A DNA stretch of 39,661 nt, from NCBI RefSeq assembly GCF_016908875.1, contig NZ_JAFBES010000021.1, forward strand, positions 1-39,661, read 5' to 3'. The stretch is from Bacillus ectoiniformans. GTDB taxonomy: Bacteria > Bacillota > Bacilli > Bacillales > Domibacillaceae. Below, one piece after another: positions 27,421-36,447 of this stretch (its first letter is position 1; the number at the start of each line of letters is the position of its first letter). Both the position numbers and the translations under genes were made by a program. Below the pieces are notes generated by a model that did no database searches, was not told the origin of the DNA, and worked only from the letters and a program-made list of their open reading frames with translations.

Positions 27421-28759
27421 GACGATCCCCCAATTCTTTAGCAAGCAGTTCAATCTCTTCTTTTGTGCGAAGCTCTGTGACTGCTACAAGCATACAGTGA
27501 TCCAGCTCTTTGTAAACAAGCCCTAAATCGTATCCGCCAATAATCCCTTTTTCAAACAGCTGTTTATTTATTTCTTCCACGGGTTGTTTTAATCGAATAA
27601 CAAACTCATTAAAGCCCGGGCCATCAAACACAACCTCTACGCCGTTTTGCTTTAACACCTGTTTAGCAAAATGAGCTTTTTGAAGGTTCTGCACGGCAAT
27701 TTCTTTGATCCCTCTTTTTCCAAGCGCTGTCATTGCGACACTTGCAGCCAGAGCATTTAACGCCTGATTGGAACAAATGTTAGACGTCGCTTTATCACGT
27801 CTGATATGCTGCTCGCGGGCTTGGAGCGTCAAAACAAATCCGCGGCGTCCTTCTTCATCAAGCGTTTGGCCGACTAAGCGTCCAGGCACTTTACGCATCA
27901 ATTTCTTCGTCACAGCAAAGTAACCGCAATGCGGGCCGCCAAATGCCGCAGGAATACCGAATGGCTGTGCGTCGCCAATGACAATATCCGCTCCAAATTT
28001 CCCCGGTGGTGTCAGCGCACCTAGTGCAAGCGGATTAGATGAAACAACAAACATAGCTTTTTGGGCATGCGCCGTCTTTTCAATATCAGATAGAGACTCA
28101 ACAGCACCGAAGAAGTTCGGGTACTGAACAATGACCGCGGCTGTGTCTTCATCGGCTAATTCATTTAGCTTGTTGAGATCTGTTACCCCATTTTTATGCG
28201 GAACCACGACTACTTCAATATTTTGCCCTTTAGCATAGGTCAAAAGCACATCGCGTGATTCCGGATGGACCGTTTCAGAAACAATCACTTTTTTTCTTTT
28301 GGTTTGACCTGCAGAAAGCATCGCCGCTTCGGCTAAAGCTGTTCCGCCATCATACATGGATGAATTGGCAACATCCATTCCTGTCAATTCACAAATCATC
28401 GTCTGGAACTCAAAAATCGCCTGCAGTTCCCCTTGAGAAATTTCTGGCTGGTACGGCGTGTAGGCCGTATAGAACTCAGATCTTGAGATGACATGATCAA
28501 CGATGGAAGGAGCATAATGATCATAAACACCAGCTCCTAAAAAGGAAGCATATTGCTTCGCATTCGCGTTTTTAGCAGCAAGTGCACTCAACTCTTTCTT
28601 CAGTGCCGGCTCTGACTTCGCTTCTTTAATTTGATAAAGACCATTAAAACGAACTTTTTCTGGAATATCCTCAAACAATTCATCTATCGCTGTGACCCCG
28701 ATTGTTGTGAGCATTTCTTTTTGATCCGATTCTGTCATCGGCAAGTATCGATGCTTCAT
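27413..28759 (-). CDS. gcvPA: Glycine dehydrogenase (decarboxylating) subunit 1, 448 aa
   Basis: Partner half of the split P protein, fold type I but without the PLP lysine. [19 protein letters not shown] begins the family block. [20 protein letters not shown] and [19 protein letters not shown] are typical. [20 protein letters not shown] is at about 260. The length is normal. The ATG follows AGGGGAAG. It lies 23 bases below gcvT and overlaps gcvPB, so all three share one transcript. Confidence 0.96.
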   Translation of the reverse strand: MKHRYLPMTESDQKEMLTTIGVTAIDELFEDIPEKVRFNGLYQIKEAKSEPALKKELSALAAKNANAKQYASFLGAGVYDHYAPSIVDHVISRSEFYTAYTPYQPEISQGELQAIFEFQTMICELTGMDVANSSMYDGGTALAEAAMLSAGQTKRKKVIVSETVHPESRDVLLTYAKGQNIEVVVVPHKNGVTDLNKLNELADEDTAAVIVQYPNFFGAVESLSDIEKTAHAQKAMFVVSSNPLALGALTPPGKFGADIVIGDAQPFGIPAAFGGPHCGYFAVTKKLMRKVPGRLVGQTLDEEGRRGFVLTLQAREQHIRRDKATSNICSNQALNALAASVAMTALGKRGIKEIAVQNLQKAHFAKQVLKQNGVEVVFDGPGFNEFVIRLKQPVEEINKQLFEKGIIGGYDLGLVYKELDHCMLVAVTELRTKEEIELLAKELGDRHE

Positions 28760-28782
28760 GCTTCTTCCCCTCTCATCCCTCT

Positions 28783-29883
28783 TTATTTTGAACGCTTGTA
28801 AAACGGCGTGTTAATGATTTTTGCTGTTAACTTTTTGCCGCGGATTTCCACTTGGACTTCCTCGCCGAGCGAGCTGTTTTCTGATCGTACAAGTGCCAGG
28901 CCAATGTTTTTCTTTAAAGTAGGCGATTGCGTGCCAGTTGTAACGAAACCAATTTCTTGATCGCCTGAATAGACGGAATATCCGTGGCGTGGAATCCCGC
29001 GATCAATCATTTCTATGCCGACAAGTTTGCGGTCTGGGCCATTCTCCTTCTGCGCTTTCAGTACGTCTTTTCCAATAAAGCTGTCTTTGTTTGTTTTAAC
29101 GGCAAACCCTAGGCCTGCTTCAATGGGCGAAATATCAGCGGACAGTTCTTGGCCGTATAAAGCTAGAGTGGCTTCAAATCTTAATGTATCCCGAGCGCCT
29201 AAGCCGCACGGAATGACGCCATCTTCTTTCCCAGCTTCTAAAATTCCCTTCCAAAGCGTTGGCGCATTTTCACTTTGGCTATAGATTTCAAACCCGTCTT
29301 CTCCTGTATAGCCGGTTCTTGAAACTAACGCTTTCACTCCGTTGATCTCCACATCTTGCTTGAATTTAAAAAACTTTATTTCTTTTAAATCAGTATCTTT
29401 CACTAAAGACTGGAGAATCCTTTCAGCTAAAGGGCCTTGCAGGGCAAGCTGCGCCCATTGCTCTGACACGTTCTCAATCGTGACATCTCCTCCAGCCTGT
29501 TCTTTCAGCCACGCAAAGTCTTTATCAATATTCGCTGCGTTCACCACTAAAAGATAGTCTTCTTCATTCAGCATATAAACAAGCAAATCATCTACTGTGC
29601 CGCCATTTTCATAACACATAGCTGTATAAACGGCCCCATTTGGCGCTAGACGAGAAAGGTCATTCGTCATTGCTTTTTGCAAGAAAGAAAGGGAATCTGG
29701 ACCCTTTACTGTGATTTCTCCCATATGCGAAACATCAAACAAACCCGCTTTCGTCCGAACGGCTTCGTGTTCGGCTTTGATCCCTGAGAACTGAACCGGA
29801 AGCTCCCAACCGCCAAAATCGATCGTTTTCGCTCCATATTCTTTATATGAATCAAATAATGGTGTGCGCTTTAATTCTCCCAT
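28783..29883 (-). CDS. gcvT: Aminomethyltransferase (glycine cleavage T protein), 366 aa
   Basis: Transfers the aminomethyl group to tetrahydrofolate and releases ammonia. [34 protein letters not shown] and [13 protein letters not shown] are family blocks; [13 protein letters not shown] and [14 protein letters not shown] follow. The length is normal. The ATG at 29883 (MGELKRTPL) lies behind GGAGG; the frame's upstream start at 29943 would run into the terminator of the riboswitch. First gene of the glycine cleavage unit. Confidence 0.97.
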   Translation of the reverse strand: MGELKRTPLFDSYKEYGAKTIDFGGWELPVQFSGIKAEHEAVRTKAGLFDVSHMGEITVKGPDSLSFLQKAMTNDLSRLAPNGAVYTAMCYENGGTVDDLLVYMLNEEDYLLVVNAANIDKDFAWLKEQAGGDVTIENVSEQWAQLALQGPLAERILQSLVKDTDLKEIKFFKFKQDVEINGVKALVSRTGYTGEDGFEIYSQSENAPTLWKGILEAGKEDGVIPCGLGARDTLRFEATLALYGQELSADISPIEAGLGFAVKTNKDSFIGKDVLKAQKENGPDRKLVGIEMIDRGIPRHGYSVYSGDQEIGFVTTGTQSPTLKKNIGLALVRSENSSLGEEVQVEIRGKKLTAKIINTPFYKRSK

Positions 29884-29944
29884 CCGCTTTCCTCCTTGAA
29901 TATGTATATTTCTGGTTTTCCATCTTTCTATCAGGTGTTTCATA

Positions 29945-29992
29945 TAAAAAAGGACAGAGAACAGCTTATAAAAAGTTGTTCTCTGTCCTTTT
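29945..29992 (-). terminator. Terminator of the glycine riboswitch
   Basis: The perfect 13-bp stem AGGACAGAGAACA / TGTTCTCTGTCCT has a 13-base loop and A-rich 3' flank on the minus strand. It stands between the second aptamer and gcvT and overlaps the aptamer's closing end, so glycine binding can compete with the hairpin. Confidence 0.88.
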
Positions 29993-30146
29993 ACCTGAAA
30001 GTTTACCTTTAGCAGGGTGTCTTCTTTGGTGGTTTCTTAAATGAAACGCTCTCCAGAGTTGCGTCCAGCCAGAGTTCTTTTGCCTGAGAGATTCACAAAT
30101 TGTTTGCTCCTTCGGCGCTGCAAAAATACGCAGTCTCTCCCCTAGC
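29986..30146 (-). ncRNA. Tandem glycine riboswitch of gcvT
   Basis: On the minus strand the first aptamer has GGGGAGAGACTGC, then CGCCGAAGGAGCAA and CTCTCAGGCAAAAG. The second has CTCTGGAGAGCG, ACCACCAAAGAAGACACC and TTTCAGGTAAAAGG. These blocks are the conserved glycine aptamer core. The pair lies directly above gcvT, with a terminator after it. In such systems bound glycine turns expression on. Confidence 0.93.
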
Positions 30147-30310
30147 CTTCATTCGCCTATATTTAGTTGAAATTTGGGCATACTATGAACATAACCTTTT
30201 AAAAAAAGATAAATGTTCGTGTTTTTCGAAATGACACAATATTGCTTCTCTTTCATCCTACCATTAGACCAATGCTTTCGGCAATATTTTTTATAAAGGA
30301 GTTTTTTCTA

Positions 30311-32008
30311 ATGAACGTTGATATAGAGTTTAATCATGCATGGGCAGAGGAACTTGAAGAAAAGTTTCAGCAGGACGGACCCTGGGGGAACTGGCCGCTC
30401 TTCGAATTAACGTTACACATGGAAACACGAATGATGGTGACAAATTTCGAGGGTTTGTTAGCCCCTTCCTTTCTCCCTCAGCTCACTCCGCTGCCTCACC
30501 AGCAGGAAGCGGCAAGAAGAGTCATTGAGGATATGAACGGAAAAGCCATTTTAGCTGATGAAGTAGGTCTCGGGAAAACAATTGAAGCCGGATTGATTTT
30601 AAAAGAGTACCTGATTCGAGGCTTAGTAAAAAAAGTGCTGATTTTAGCACCGGCATCTCTTGTCTCTCAATGGGCATCTGAATTAAATACCAAATTCTAT
30701 ATTCCTGCCATCGCCCAAAAGAAAAGTTATGCCTGGGAACAATGTGACATTGTCATCGCATCCATCGAAATGGCTAAAAGAAACCCTCATCGGGATATTA
30801 TTTATGAGCAGAACTATGACATGGTGATTATTGATGAAGCTCATAAATTGAAAAATCACAAAACCAAAAACTATGAATTTGTCCGCCATTTAAAAAAGAA
30901 GTTTTGCCTATTGCTTACTGCGACACCGATTCAAAATCGCCTGGACGAAATGTTTCACCTCGTCTCTCTTTTAAAACCAGGTCATTTAGGCAGCGAGAGC
31001 CACTTTATCGAGCATTTTAAAAAAGGTGACCGCCAAGTGCAAAACCATGAGCATTTAATGCAATTGATGAATAAAGTGATGATCCGAAACCGCAGGCAGG
31101 ATACAGGTGTCGAGTGGTCCTCTAGAAAAGTAGAAACGATTCAGATTGAATTCAGCGAACAGGAACAAGCTCTCTATCAAGCCATTGACCTTTTAAAAGC
31201 TGAACAAACAGATGCCAGCAGCTCATTCTCAATGCTTACACTGCAGCGGGAGGCTTGCAGCAGCAAAGAAGCGGTCTATTTCACGCTAAAAAAGATGGCG
31301 CAAAAAATAGCGGAATCTAACCGGGAGCTGCCTGCTTGCTATCAAACCATCATGGATTGTATCGGGCGGAGTGAACAAAACTCTAAAGCTCTTAAAGCTC
31401 TTGAATTGATAAAGAAAATTGATGATAAAGTGATCATCTTTACGGAATACCGGGCGACTCAGATGTATCTGCAATGGTTTTTTAAGCAGCATGGCATTAG
31501 CTCTGTCCCATTTCGCGGAGGCTTCAAACGCGGAAAAAAGGACTGGATGAAACAGCTTTTTGAGAATCATGCCCAAGTTTTAGTCGCGACAGAAGCAGGC
31601 GGTGAAGGGTTGAACCTTCAATTTTGCCATCATTTGATCAACTTTGATCTTCCGTGGAACCCGATGAGACTTGAACAGAGAATTGGAAGGATTCACCGCT
31701 TTGGCCAGACAAAGGATGTGCACATTTATAATTTCAGTATTAAGGATACGATTGAAGACCGCATTCTTCAGCTTCTTCATGAGAAAATCAGCCTGTTTGA
31801 ACAAGCCGTCGGTGAACTGGATGATATCTTGGTAAAAATGGAGATCCCTAATCTTGAAGAGCATTTTATTGATATCTTCCAGCATTCCAAAACAGAAGGC
31901 GAATTGTCGATTAAAATGCAAAATTTAGAAGCGGCAATCGAACTCGCAAACGAATGGAAGAAAGGAGAGAATACAATTGCTGACCAACGAAGTTCATCAA
32001 TATCTTGA
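30311..32008 (+). CDS. yqhH: SNF2-family DEAD/DEAH-box helicase YqhH, 565 aa
   Basis: SWI2/SNF2 ATPase without a target domain. Motif I ADEVGLGKTIEAG, motif II DEAH in MVIIDEAHKLKN, motif III LTATPIQNRLDEMF, motif V ATEAGGEGLNLQF and motif VI QRIGRIHRFGQTKD. The length is near that of B. subtilis YqhH (557 aa). The ATG at 30311 lies behind AAAGGAG. It overlaps yqhG in a different frame by 32 bases. Biological role unknown. Confidence 0.92.
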   Translation: MNVDIEFNHAWAEELEEKFQQDGPWGNWPLFELTLHMETRMMVTNFEGLLAPSFLPQLTPLPHQQEAARRVIEDMNGKAILADEVGLGKTIEAGLILKEYLIRGLVKKVLILAPASLVSQWASELNTKFYIPAIAQKKSYAWEQCDIVIASIEMAKRNPHRDIIYEQNYDMVIIDEAHKLKNHKTKNYEFVRHLKKKFCLLLTATPIQNRLDEMFHLVSLLKPGHLGSESHFIEHFKKGDRQVQNHEHLMQLMNKVMIRNRRQDTGVEWSSRKVETIQIEFSEQEQALYQAIDLLKAEQTDASSSFSMLTLQREACSSKEAVYFTLKKMAQKIAESNRELPACYQTIMDCIGRSEQNSKALKALELIKKIDDKVIIFTEYRATQMYLQWFFKQHGISSVPFRGGFKRGKKDWMKQLFENHAQVLVATEAGGEGLNLQFCHHLINFDLPWNPMRLEQRIGRIHRFGQTKDVHIYNFSIKDTIEDRILQLLHEKISLFEQAVGELDDILVKMEIPNLEEHFIDIFQHSKTEGELSIKMQNLEAAIELANEWKKGENTIADQRSSSIS

Positions 32009-32771
32009 AAAATATTTTTCAGCTGTTAATTGCCAGATTACAGACCAAACAGCCGGTTCCATGACCATCCAATTGACGCCAGAAATTGATAAAGAATTAA
32101 TGAATCGCCCATTTTATTGGCATTATGCAGAAAAGACCGGCCAAAAAGGGGTGCCCATGTCACTGACTCTTATTACCGATCAAGACATGGTTTCTCCGGA
32201 TGTAAAAGGGGAACTCGTTCACTTCGGCTCACCGCGGCTGCAGCAAATTTTTCAGTCTGCGAAAAAACATGCTAACTACGTTCGTTTATACGAACAAAAA
32301 CCAGGCCCGTTAACGAAACAGCTCCCGCTGCACCCGTGGCTTGCTGTTAATTTTAAGGTGTCCTATCAGGCTGACCGCAAAAAAGATGTCCTGCATTCCC
32401 TGGGGCTTAACTTAATAAGCGGAACGATCATTGAAAACTTTTTAGAAAGCAAAAAGCATATACACTTTACTCCGAAGATCCCTGATATGACGTTTACCAT
32501 CACTCCGCTCATCAAACCTAAGAGCGGTGTCATGCGTCTAGAGCGCTATTTGGCTTCGCAAATCGAACGTGAAGATCATTCGTGGTCTGAGGATGCTAGA
32601 AACAGATGGTCTGAGGATGCGTCTCTTCTTGATTACTTTTATTCGGAAGAGGAAGAAAAACCCGAGGCCTACCATATTGAAAAAGCGGCGCTGCAAAAAC
32701 AATATGAACCTAAAATCATGGTCGATATCATTAATGGCGGAATCTTTTATTTACATCCTGACAACAGATAA
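31977..32771 (+). CDS. yqhG: YqhG family protein, 264 aa
   Basis: Partner of yqhH by conserved location. TTG at 31977 lies seven bases behind AAAGGAGAG, inside the end of yqhH, so translation is coupled. No known catalytic motif is seen. YLEKYFSAVNCQITDQTAGSM and PFYWHYAEKTGQKGVPMSLTL are family-like blocks. WSEDA occurs twice, eight residues apart, from a 14-base direct repeat. Function unknown; context suggests it works with the YqhH helicase. Confidence 0.85.
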   Translation: MLTNEVHQYLEKYFSAVNCQITDQTAGSMTIQLTPEIDKELMNRPFYWHYAEKTGQKGVPMSLTLITDQDMVSPDVKGELVHFGSPRLQQIFQSAKKHANYVRLYEQKPGPLTKQLPLHPWLAVNFKVSYQADRKKDVLHSLGLNLISGTIIENFLESKKHIHFTPKIPDMTFTITPLIKPKSGVMRLERYLASQIEREDHSWSEDARNRWSEDASLLDYFYSEEEEKPEAYHIEKAALQKQYEPKIMVDIINGGIFYLHPDNR

Positions 32772-32818
32772 AGAGGCCGTCCAACGTGTACTCCTCACAC
32801 GCATGGACAGCCTCTTTC
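32771..32818. terminator. Shared terminator of yqhG and yqzE
   Basis: GAGGC, GTCCA and GTGT on one arm pair with ACAC, TGGAC and GCCTC on the other, with small bulges. T and A runs flank both ends. It overlaps the yqzE stop codon. Confidence 0.75.
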
Positions 32819-32993
32819 ACTTCTTCTTAAACAGCAAGGATAATGCTTGCGGAAAGACCCCAAACCATCTTGTTAAAAAGGTGGGGCGCTGCTGTTTTTT
32901 TTGCCGGCGTTTTTCTTTTCTTTTGTCTTTTGGTTCATTGTAATAAGACAAAACGGTTTGCGTAAAATAACGAACGTAATCATTTGATGACAT
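32817..32993 (-). CDS. yqzE: YqzE family small basic protein, 58 aa
   Basis: Reads MSSNDYVRYFTQTVLSYYNE, then a Lys/Arg/Gln-rich stretch (PKDKRKEKRRQKKQQRP), then FLTRWFGVFPQALSLLFKKK and stop. This is the YqzE layout: N-terminal NDYV and later WFG. The ATG lies 14 bases below the aroK stop with GGCGGTGG as ribosome site. Too short for usual length cut-offs. Function unknown; a late gene next to comG and aroK in many bacilli. Confidence 0.82.
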   Translation of the reverse strand: MSSNDYVRYFTQTVLSYYNEPKDKRKEKRRQKKQQRPTFLTRWFGVFPQALSLLFKKK

Positions 32994-33007
32994 CTAACCA
33001 CCGCCTT

Positions 33008-33538
33008 CTAATTTACGGTGTTAGCTTTTCCACATTTTTTTAGATTTAAACGTTCAATGATCTCTTCAGCTGTCTGCTCTGCTGTTTTGCCGCTGGTCTC
33101 TATCATCACATCAGCTGAGTCCTTATAAAACGGCAGCCTTTGGTTAAACAAGCTCTGTGTACGCTCTTTATTTTTATGCTGGATAAGCGGTCGCGATTCG
33201 TCATCGATTAGCCGATTCCAAATCTCTGAAAACTCACTATTAAGGTATATGACCGTTCCTCTTTCTTTCATTAACTGCCGGTTATTTTCTTTTATAACGA
33301 TCCCGCCTCCGGTCGTCACAACCCCTGCCTCTTCACCGAATGAATGAAGCATATTCGTTTCCAGATTCCGAAAATAGGCTTCTCCATGTTCGCTAAAGAT
33401 CGTTGTTATGGCTTTACCTTCCTGCTTTTCGATTAATGCATCGGTATCCATGACAGGGCAATTAAGCTTATCGGCCAGCAATTGGCCAATGGTCGTTTTC
33501 CCTGCTCCCATGAATCCAGTTAGAAAGATTGTTTGCAT
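33008..33538 (-). CDS. aroK: Shikimate kinase, 176 aa
   Basis: Phosphorylates shikimate with ATP. Walker A GFMGAGKTT at 8-16, the shikimate-binding DTDALIEKQEGKAI at 32-45 (Asp34) and TTGGGIVIKENNR near 75-87, and RPLIQHKNKERTQSLFNQR as lid with the catalytic Arg. The length is normal. The ATG follows TGGAGG. It lies 17 bases below comGG and may share the comG transcript. Confidence 0.95.
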   Translation of the reverse strand: MQTIFLTGFMGAGKTTIGQLLADKLNCPVMDTDALIEKQEGKAITTIFSEHGEAYFRNLETNMLHSFGEEAGVVTTGGGIVIKENNRQLMKERGTVIYLNSEFSEIWNRLIDDESRPLIQHKNKERTQSLFNQRLPFYKDSADVMIETSGKTAEQTAEEIIERLNLKKCGKANTVN

Positions 33539-33555
33539 ACTTTGCCTCCAACTAA

Positions 33556-33945
33556 TTAGTCTGTTCGCTTAATGATCTTCTTCTCTGTTTTATTATAAAG
33601 GATTTGGGAAGTAAATCTCGACCCTTGATTTGAAATGACCAATCGAACTTCCAATAATTCCGGTTCAGCCATCGGAATAATGTCATAAGCCACCGTTCCT
33701 TGATCGGTCGTGTATACGCCTGTAGAAGCCCCCCTAGCATCAAGTTCAGGCAAAAGGTTCCGGATCGCCATAAGTTCAAGAAGGCGCACTTCATAATAAG
33801 CTGATAAATTGGCTGCTGTTTTTTGTTTCGTTACATAAATCTCTGTGCTAAAAACAGCAAGGATACAGATACCGGCAAACAAAAGCAGGACATATGGAAA
33901 GAGAACGCCTTTTTCATTGTTTAATTTATTCATTACTCGTTTCAC
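33556..33945 (-). CDS. comGG: Competence pseudopilus minor protein ComGG, 129 aa
   Basis: Last gene of the comG operon. One N-terminal hydrophobic segment (GVLFPYVLLLFAGICILAVF) follows NNEKG, without a canonical Glu at +5, as is usual for ComGG. The C-terminus has ISNQGSRFTSQILYN. GTG at 33945 is in the comGF stop (TGTGA), so translation is coupled; an ATG at 33933 is the alternative. Minor pilin needed for DNA transport across the wall. Confidence 0.85.
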   Translation of the reverse strand: MKRVMNKLNNEKGVLFPYVLLLFAGICILAVFSTEIYVTKQKTAANLSAYYEVRLLELMAIRNLLPELDARGASTGVYTTDQGTVAYDIIPMAEPELLEVRLVISNQGSRFTSQILYNKTEKKIIKRTD

Positions 33946-34358
33946 ATAGGAAGAAATGAAGCTTCTTCTTTTTCTCCATTCATAAATTCTGCCTGCATAA
34001 TTAACACCTTCCCTTCCCAGAAAAATCGGACCGATTGAATATTTAACAAAATTAATTCGTGGCCGGTCCCATTCACACGCCTTCTCAGATGCTGCTGATA
34101 TTTTTCGATCATTACATTCTCTGTTTCGTGCGAGAAGGTCAGTTTTCCCTCTGTGGCTGACCAGTCTGTACTAAAGCCAAGCTCCCTTCGTAACTGCACG
34201 ACAAACAACTCCCATTCCGCCTTTCTTTCAGGCTGAAGCTGCTGATTTACTTGATCAATCTCCCGGAATAACATTGGGAATAAGGCTGCGACACTGAGAA
34301 AGATTAACAATACGAGCAAAGCTTCAAGCAAGGTGAAGCCCCTATTGTTCTTTAGCAC
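33942..34358 (-). CDS. comGF: Competence pseudopilus minor protein ComGF, 138 aa
   Basis: Type IV pilin-like N-terminus NNRGFTLLEALLVLLIFLSV with the prepilin cleavage site G/F and Glu at +5. GTG at 34358 is chosen (AAAGGTG seven bases upstream); the longer frame to 34499 would bury the pilin signal. The body has GFSTDWSATEGKLTF. Length is close to B. subtilis ComGF. It overlaps comGE by 17 bases. Confidence 0.85.
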   Translation of the reverse strand: MLKNNRGFTLLEALLVLLIFLSVAALFPMLFREIDQVNQQLQPERKAEWELFVVQLRRELGFSTDWSATEGKLTFSHETENVMIEKYQQHLRRRVNGTGHELILLNIQSVRFFWEGKVLIMQAEFMNGEKEEASFLPM

Positions 34359-34656
34359 ACCAATGCACCTTTTCCATATGCAGACATACCTCTGCTTTCT
34401 CCTGCTTTGTTTCCCAGGAAATATCCGCCCACTGGCCATTAATAACTTTCTCGGAATAAAAATCTTCCCTGCTATAGATCTGCTGTTCCGATTCCTCATA
34501 CAGCATTCTCATTCCTTTCTCTTTGTTCCAGGCAGCGTGCGACTGAACCGTCATTGCGGCCAGCAGCGGCAGGATAAAAACTGTCATCGCCATGATCGCT
34601 GCCAGCGATAGAAGGCTGTCTGCTAAAGTAAAACCTTCTTCATTCATCTTTGACAT
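34342..34656 (-). CDS. comGE: Competence pseudopilus minor protein ComGE, 104 aa
   Basis: Pilin-like N-terminus NEEGFTLADSLLSLAAIMAM, with GFTL cleavage and a change of the usual Glu(+5) to Asp. ATG at 34656 is preceded by GGGAGG. The body is short and ends ...HWCAKEQ. Two cysteines near the end may form a disulfide. It overlaps comGD by 17 bases. Confidence 0.85.
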   Translation of the reverse strand: MSKMNEEGFTLADSLLSLAAIMAMTVFILPLLAAMTVQSHAAWNKEKGMRMLYEESEQQIYSREDFYSEKVINGQWADISWETKQEKAEVCLHMEKVHWCAKEQ

Positions 34657-35074
34657 AGAACCTCCCTTTGCCAATTTGAAACACGAGCTGAACGAGCTGA
34701 TCTTGACATTTAAAATGGGCGCTGCCGAATCGGTTCGTATTTCCATTCGGCAGATAGAGTATTTCACTGATCGTTCCATTCACATAACGAATCATATCGG
34801 GGAAAGTTCTAATTACTAAGACATGCGAAGGTGAAGCAATGGTCTTGATTTGATACCCTTGACTTCCCGGAAAAAATTTGATGTTTACCCTCACTTGATT
34901 AGAGATCGAATACGATTGGGCATAGAATAAATCTGTTTGCAGCTGATTCACAAATTGCTTTTTTTCTATATCAGCAAACATTTTGGGAAATGGCAAAACT
35001 GTAACCATGAGTAAAACAATGATTACCGATAACACGAGTAATACCTCTAGCAGAGAAACGCCTTTCTCATTCAT
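34640..35074 (-). CDS. comGD: Competence pseudopilus minor protein ComGD, 144 aa
   Basis: Pilin-like N-terminus NEKGVSLLEVLLVLSVIIVL with prepilin cleavage at G/V and Glu at +5. ATG at 35074 lies six bases behind GGAGGG; the ORF opens further upstream at 35095 but inside comGC. VSLLEVLL is typical of ComGD. Length is normal. Confidence 0.9.
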   Translation of the reverse strand: MNEKGVSLLEVLLVLSVIIVLLMVTVLPFPKMFADIEKKQFVNQLQTDLFYAQSYSISNQVRVNIKFFPGSQGYQIKTIASPSHVLVIRTFPDMIRYVNGTISEILYLPNGNTNRFGSAHFKCQDQLVQLVFQIGKGRFYVKDE

Positions 35075-35078
35075 TAAA

Positions 35079-35393
35079 TCACCCTCCATGGGCACCTACA
35101 GTAACTTCTCCATCTGCGCCTATGGTGATGGACTCTCCGCTCGGACAAGCGGTTTCATCGCTTCTCAAATAGCCTTTATCGACCATATCACTAATGGATG
35201 CAGGAAATGCTTTTTGATCAATTCGATACGCTTGAACCTGCCCCTGCACCATGTGTTTAAAAGCCGTACACCCTTTGCTGTTAATATTCTTACTTTGCTT
35301 GGCCACATTCGGTATGGCGATAAACAGCAGAACTGAAATGACCAAAAGAACGATCATCATTTCTATTAATGTAAAACCGCGTTCATTTTTCAT
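35079..35393 (-). CDS. comGC: Major competence pseudopilin ComGC, 104 aa
   Basis: Main pseudopilus subunit. Signal KNERGFTLIEMMIVLLVISV gives cleavage at G/F with Glu at +5. AFPASISDMVDKGYLRSDE and C-terminal TACPSGESITIGADG carry features of the family: two Cys (KGC and TAC) that form the intrachain bond in the B. subtilis protein. ATG at 35393 follows GGAGG; the upstream open frame to 35477 belongs to comGB in another frame. Confidence 0.94.
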   Translation of the reverse strand: MKNERGFTLIEMMIVLLVISVLLFIAIPNVAKQSKNINSKGCTAFKHMVQGQVQAYRIDQKAFPASISDMVDKGYLRSDETACPSGESITIGADGEVTVGAHGG

Positions 35394-35403
35394 AGTTTCC
35401 TCC

Positions 35404-36447
35404 CTATATTGACCCGACCATTTGAAACATCGGAAGCATGACTGATAAATAGATAGCGATGACCACCACTCCGACAAACAGAAAGATCGCCGGCTGCAAA
35501 ATGGATAACAAAGTTTTGACTTTCTCCTCTATTAACGTTTCACAAAACTGGCTGAAAATAAATAACTCTTCAGCTAAACGGCCGCTTGCATCTCCATGCT
35601 TCACCAGCTGTGCCAGCTGACTTTCAAAACAATCAATAACTGTCACTGCCTCAGCAACCGAATGCCCTAACAGTAATTGATTATTCATCATATAGGCGAC
35701 ATGCTTCAGCATCGGGTGCATCGTTTGCTGCTGCAAAATCAGAAATACTTCATTTACAGCAAATCCGCTTTTTAATAAATGAGAGACTTCTTTAGAGAAA
35801 AGGTTGGTGAAATACAAAGAAAAAAGAGAAGACAGAATAGGAATTTTCATCAGAAGTGTGATTTTTTGCTGAGGGTTTTGACGCTTGAAGTGCAAAGCAA
35901 AGACCGTGCTCGATGTGATGAGGATAACTGCGGATGCGATACTGATTAGCGGTGCGATCTGGAGAAATGAGAGGAGCCATGCTGTTGCGCCTTGGGGAGA
36001 AAAGTCTAATGCCGTATATAAGGCTTCAAATCTCGGCATTAAAAAGGTATGGAGCAAAAATAAGAGGGTGAACAGAATTAAAAGCAGAAACATCGGGTAC
36101 TGCAGCAGCTTAGAAAGCTTTTCTTTCAATTCTTCTGTCTTTTTCCACTGGGCTCCGGCATACTTCAGCGTCTCAGGAACCCGACCATGCATTTCCGCAA
36201 AATACACTTGCAAACAGATCATGGAGGGAAAATCCAGCTTCAGAAGAACTTCATTAAGCGGTGTCCCAGAACTGAGCTCTGACTGTATGCTTTCAATGAC
36301 GGCCTCGTCATTTTGCTTAAAATTCATCAGCAAGAATTCAAGCGCATTTCCAAGTGTGAACCCTTGCTCAAGCATTTCTCCAAGCCTATAGACAAACTCA
36401 CCTTGATACTTCCCTTCCCTTCTCTTCTTCAAATACCCAGCGATCAT
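35404..36447 (-). CDS. comGB: Competence pseudopilus membrane protein ComGB, 346 aa
   Basis: GspF-like polytopic protein that anchors the assembly ATPase. The repeated GspF domain starts FVYRLGEMLEQGFTLGNALEF, and again near LFSKEVSHLLKSGFAVNEVF. Membrane segments LLLILFTLLFLLHTFLM, ISIASAVILITSSTVFAL and LFVGVVVIAIYLSVML. Start is uncertain: ATG at 36447 or TTG at 36432; both lie inside comGA, neither has a strong ribosome site, so coupling to comGA is likely. Confidence 0.88.
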   Translation of the reverse strand: MIAGYLKKRREGKYQGEFVYRLGEMLEQGFTLGNALEFLLMNFKQNDEAVIESIQSELSSGTPLNEVLLKLDFPSMICLQVYFAEMHGRVPETLKYAGAQWKKTEELKEKLSKLLQYPMFLLLILFTLLFLLHTFLMPRFEALYTALDFSPQGATAWLLSFLQIAPLISIASAVILITSSTVFALHFKRQNPQQKITLLMKIPILSSLFSLYFTNLFSKEVSHLLKSGFAVNEVFLILQQQTMHPMLKHVAYMMNNQLLLGHSVAEAVTVIDCFESQLAQLVKHGDASGRLAEELFIFSQFCETLIEEKVKTLLSILQPAIFLFVGVVVIAIYLSVMLPMFQMVGSI

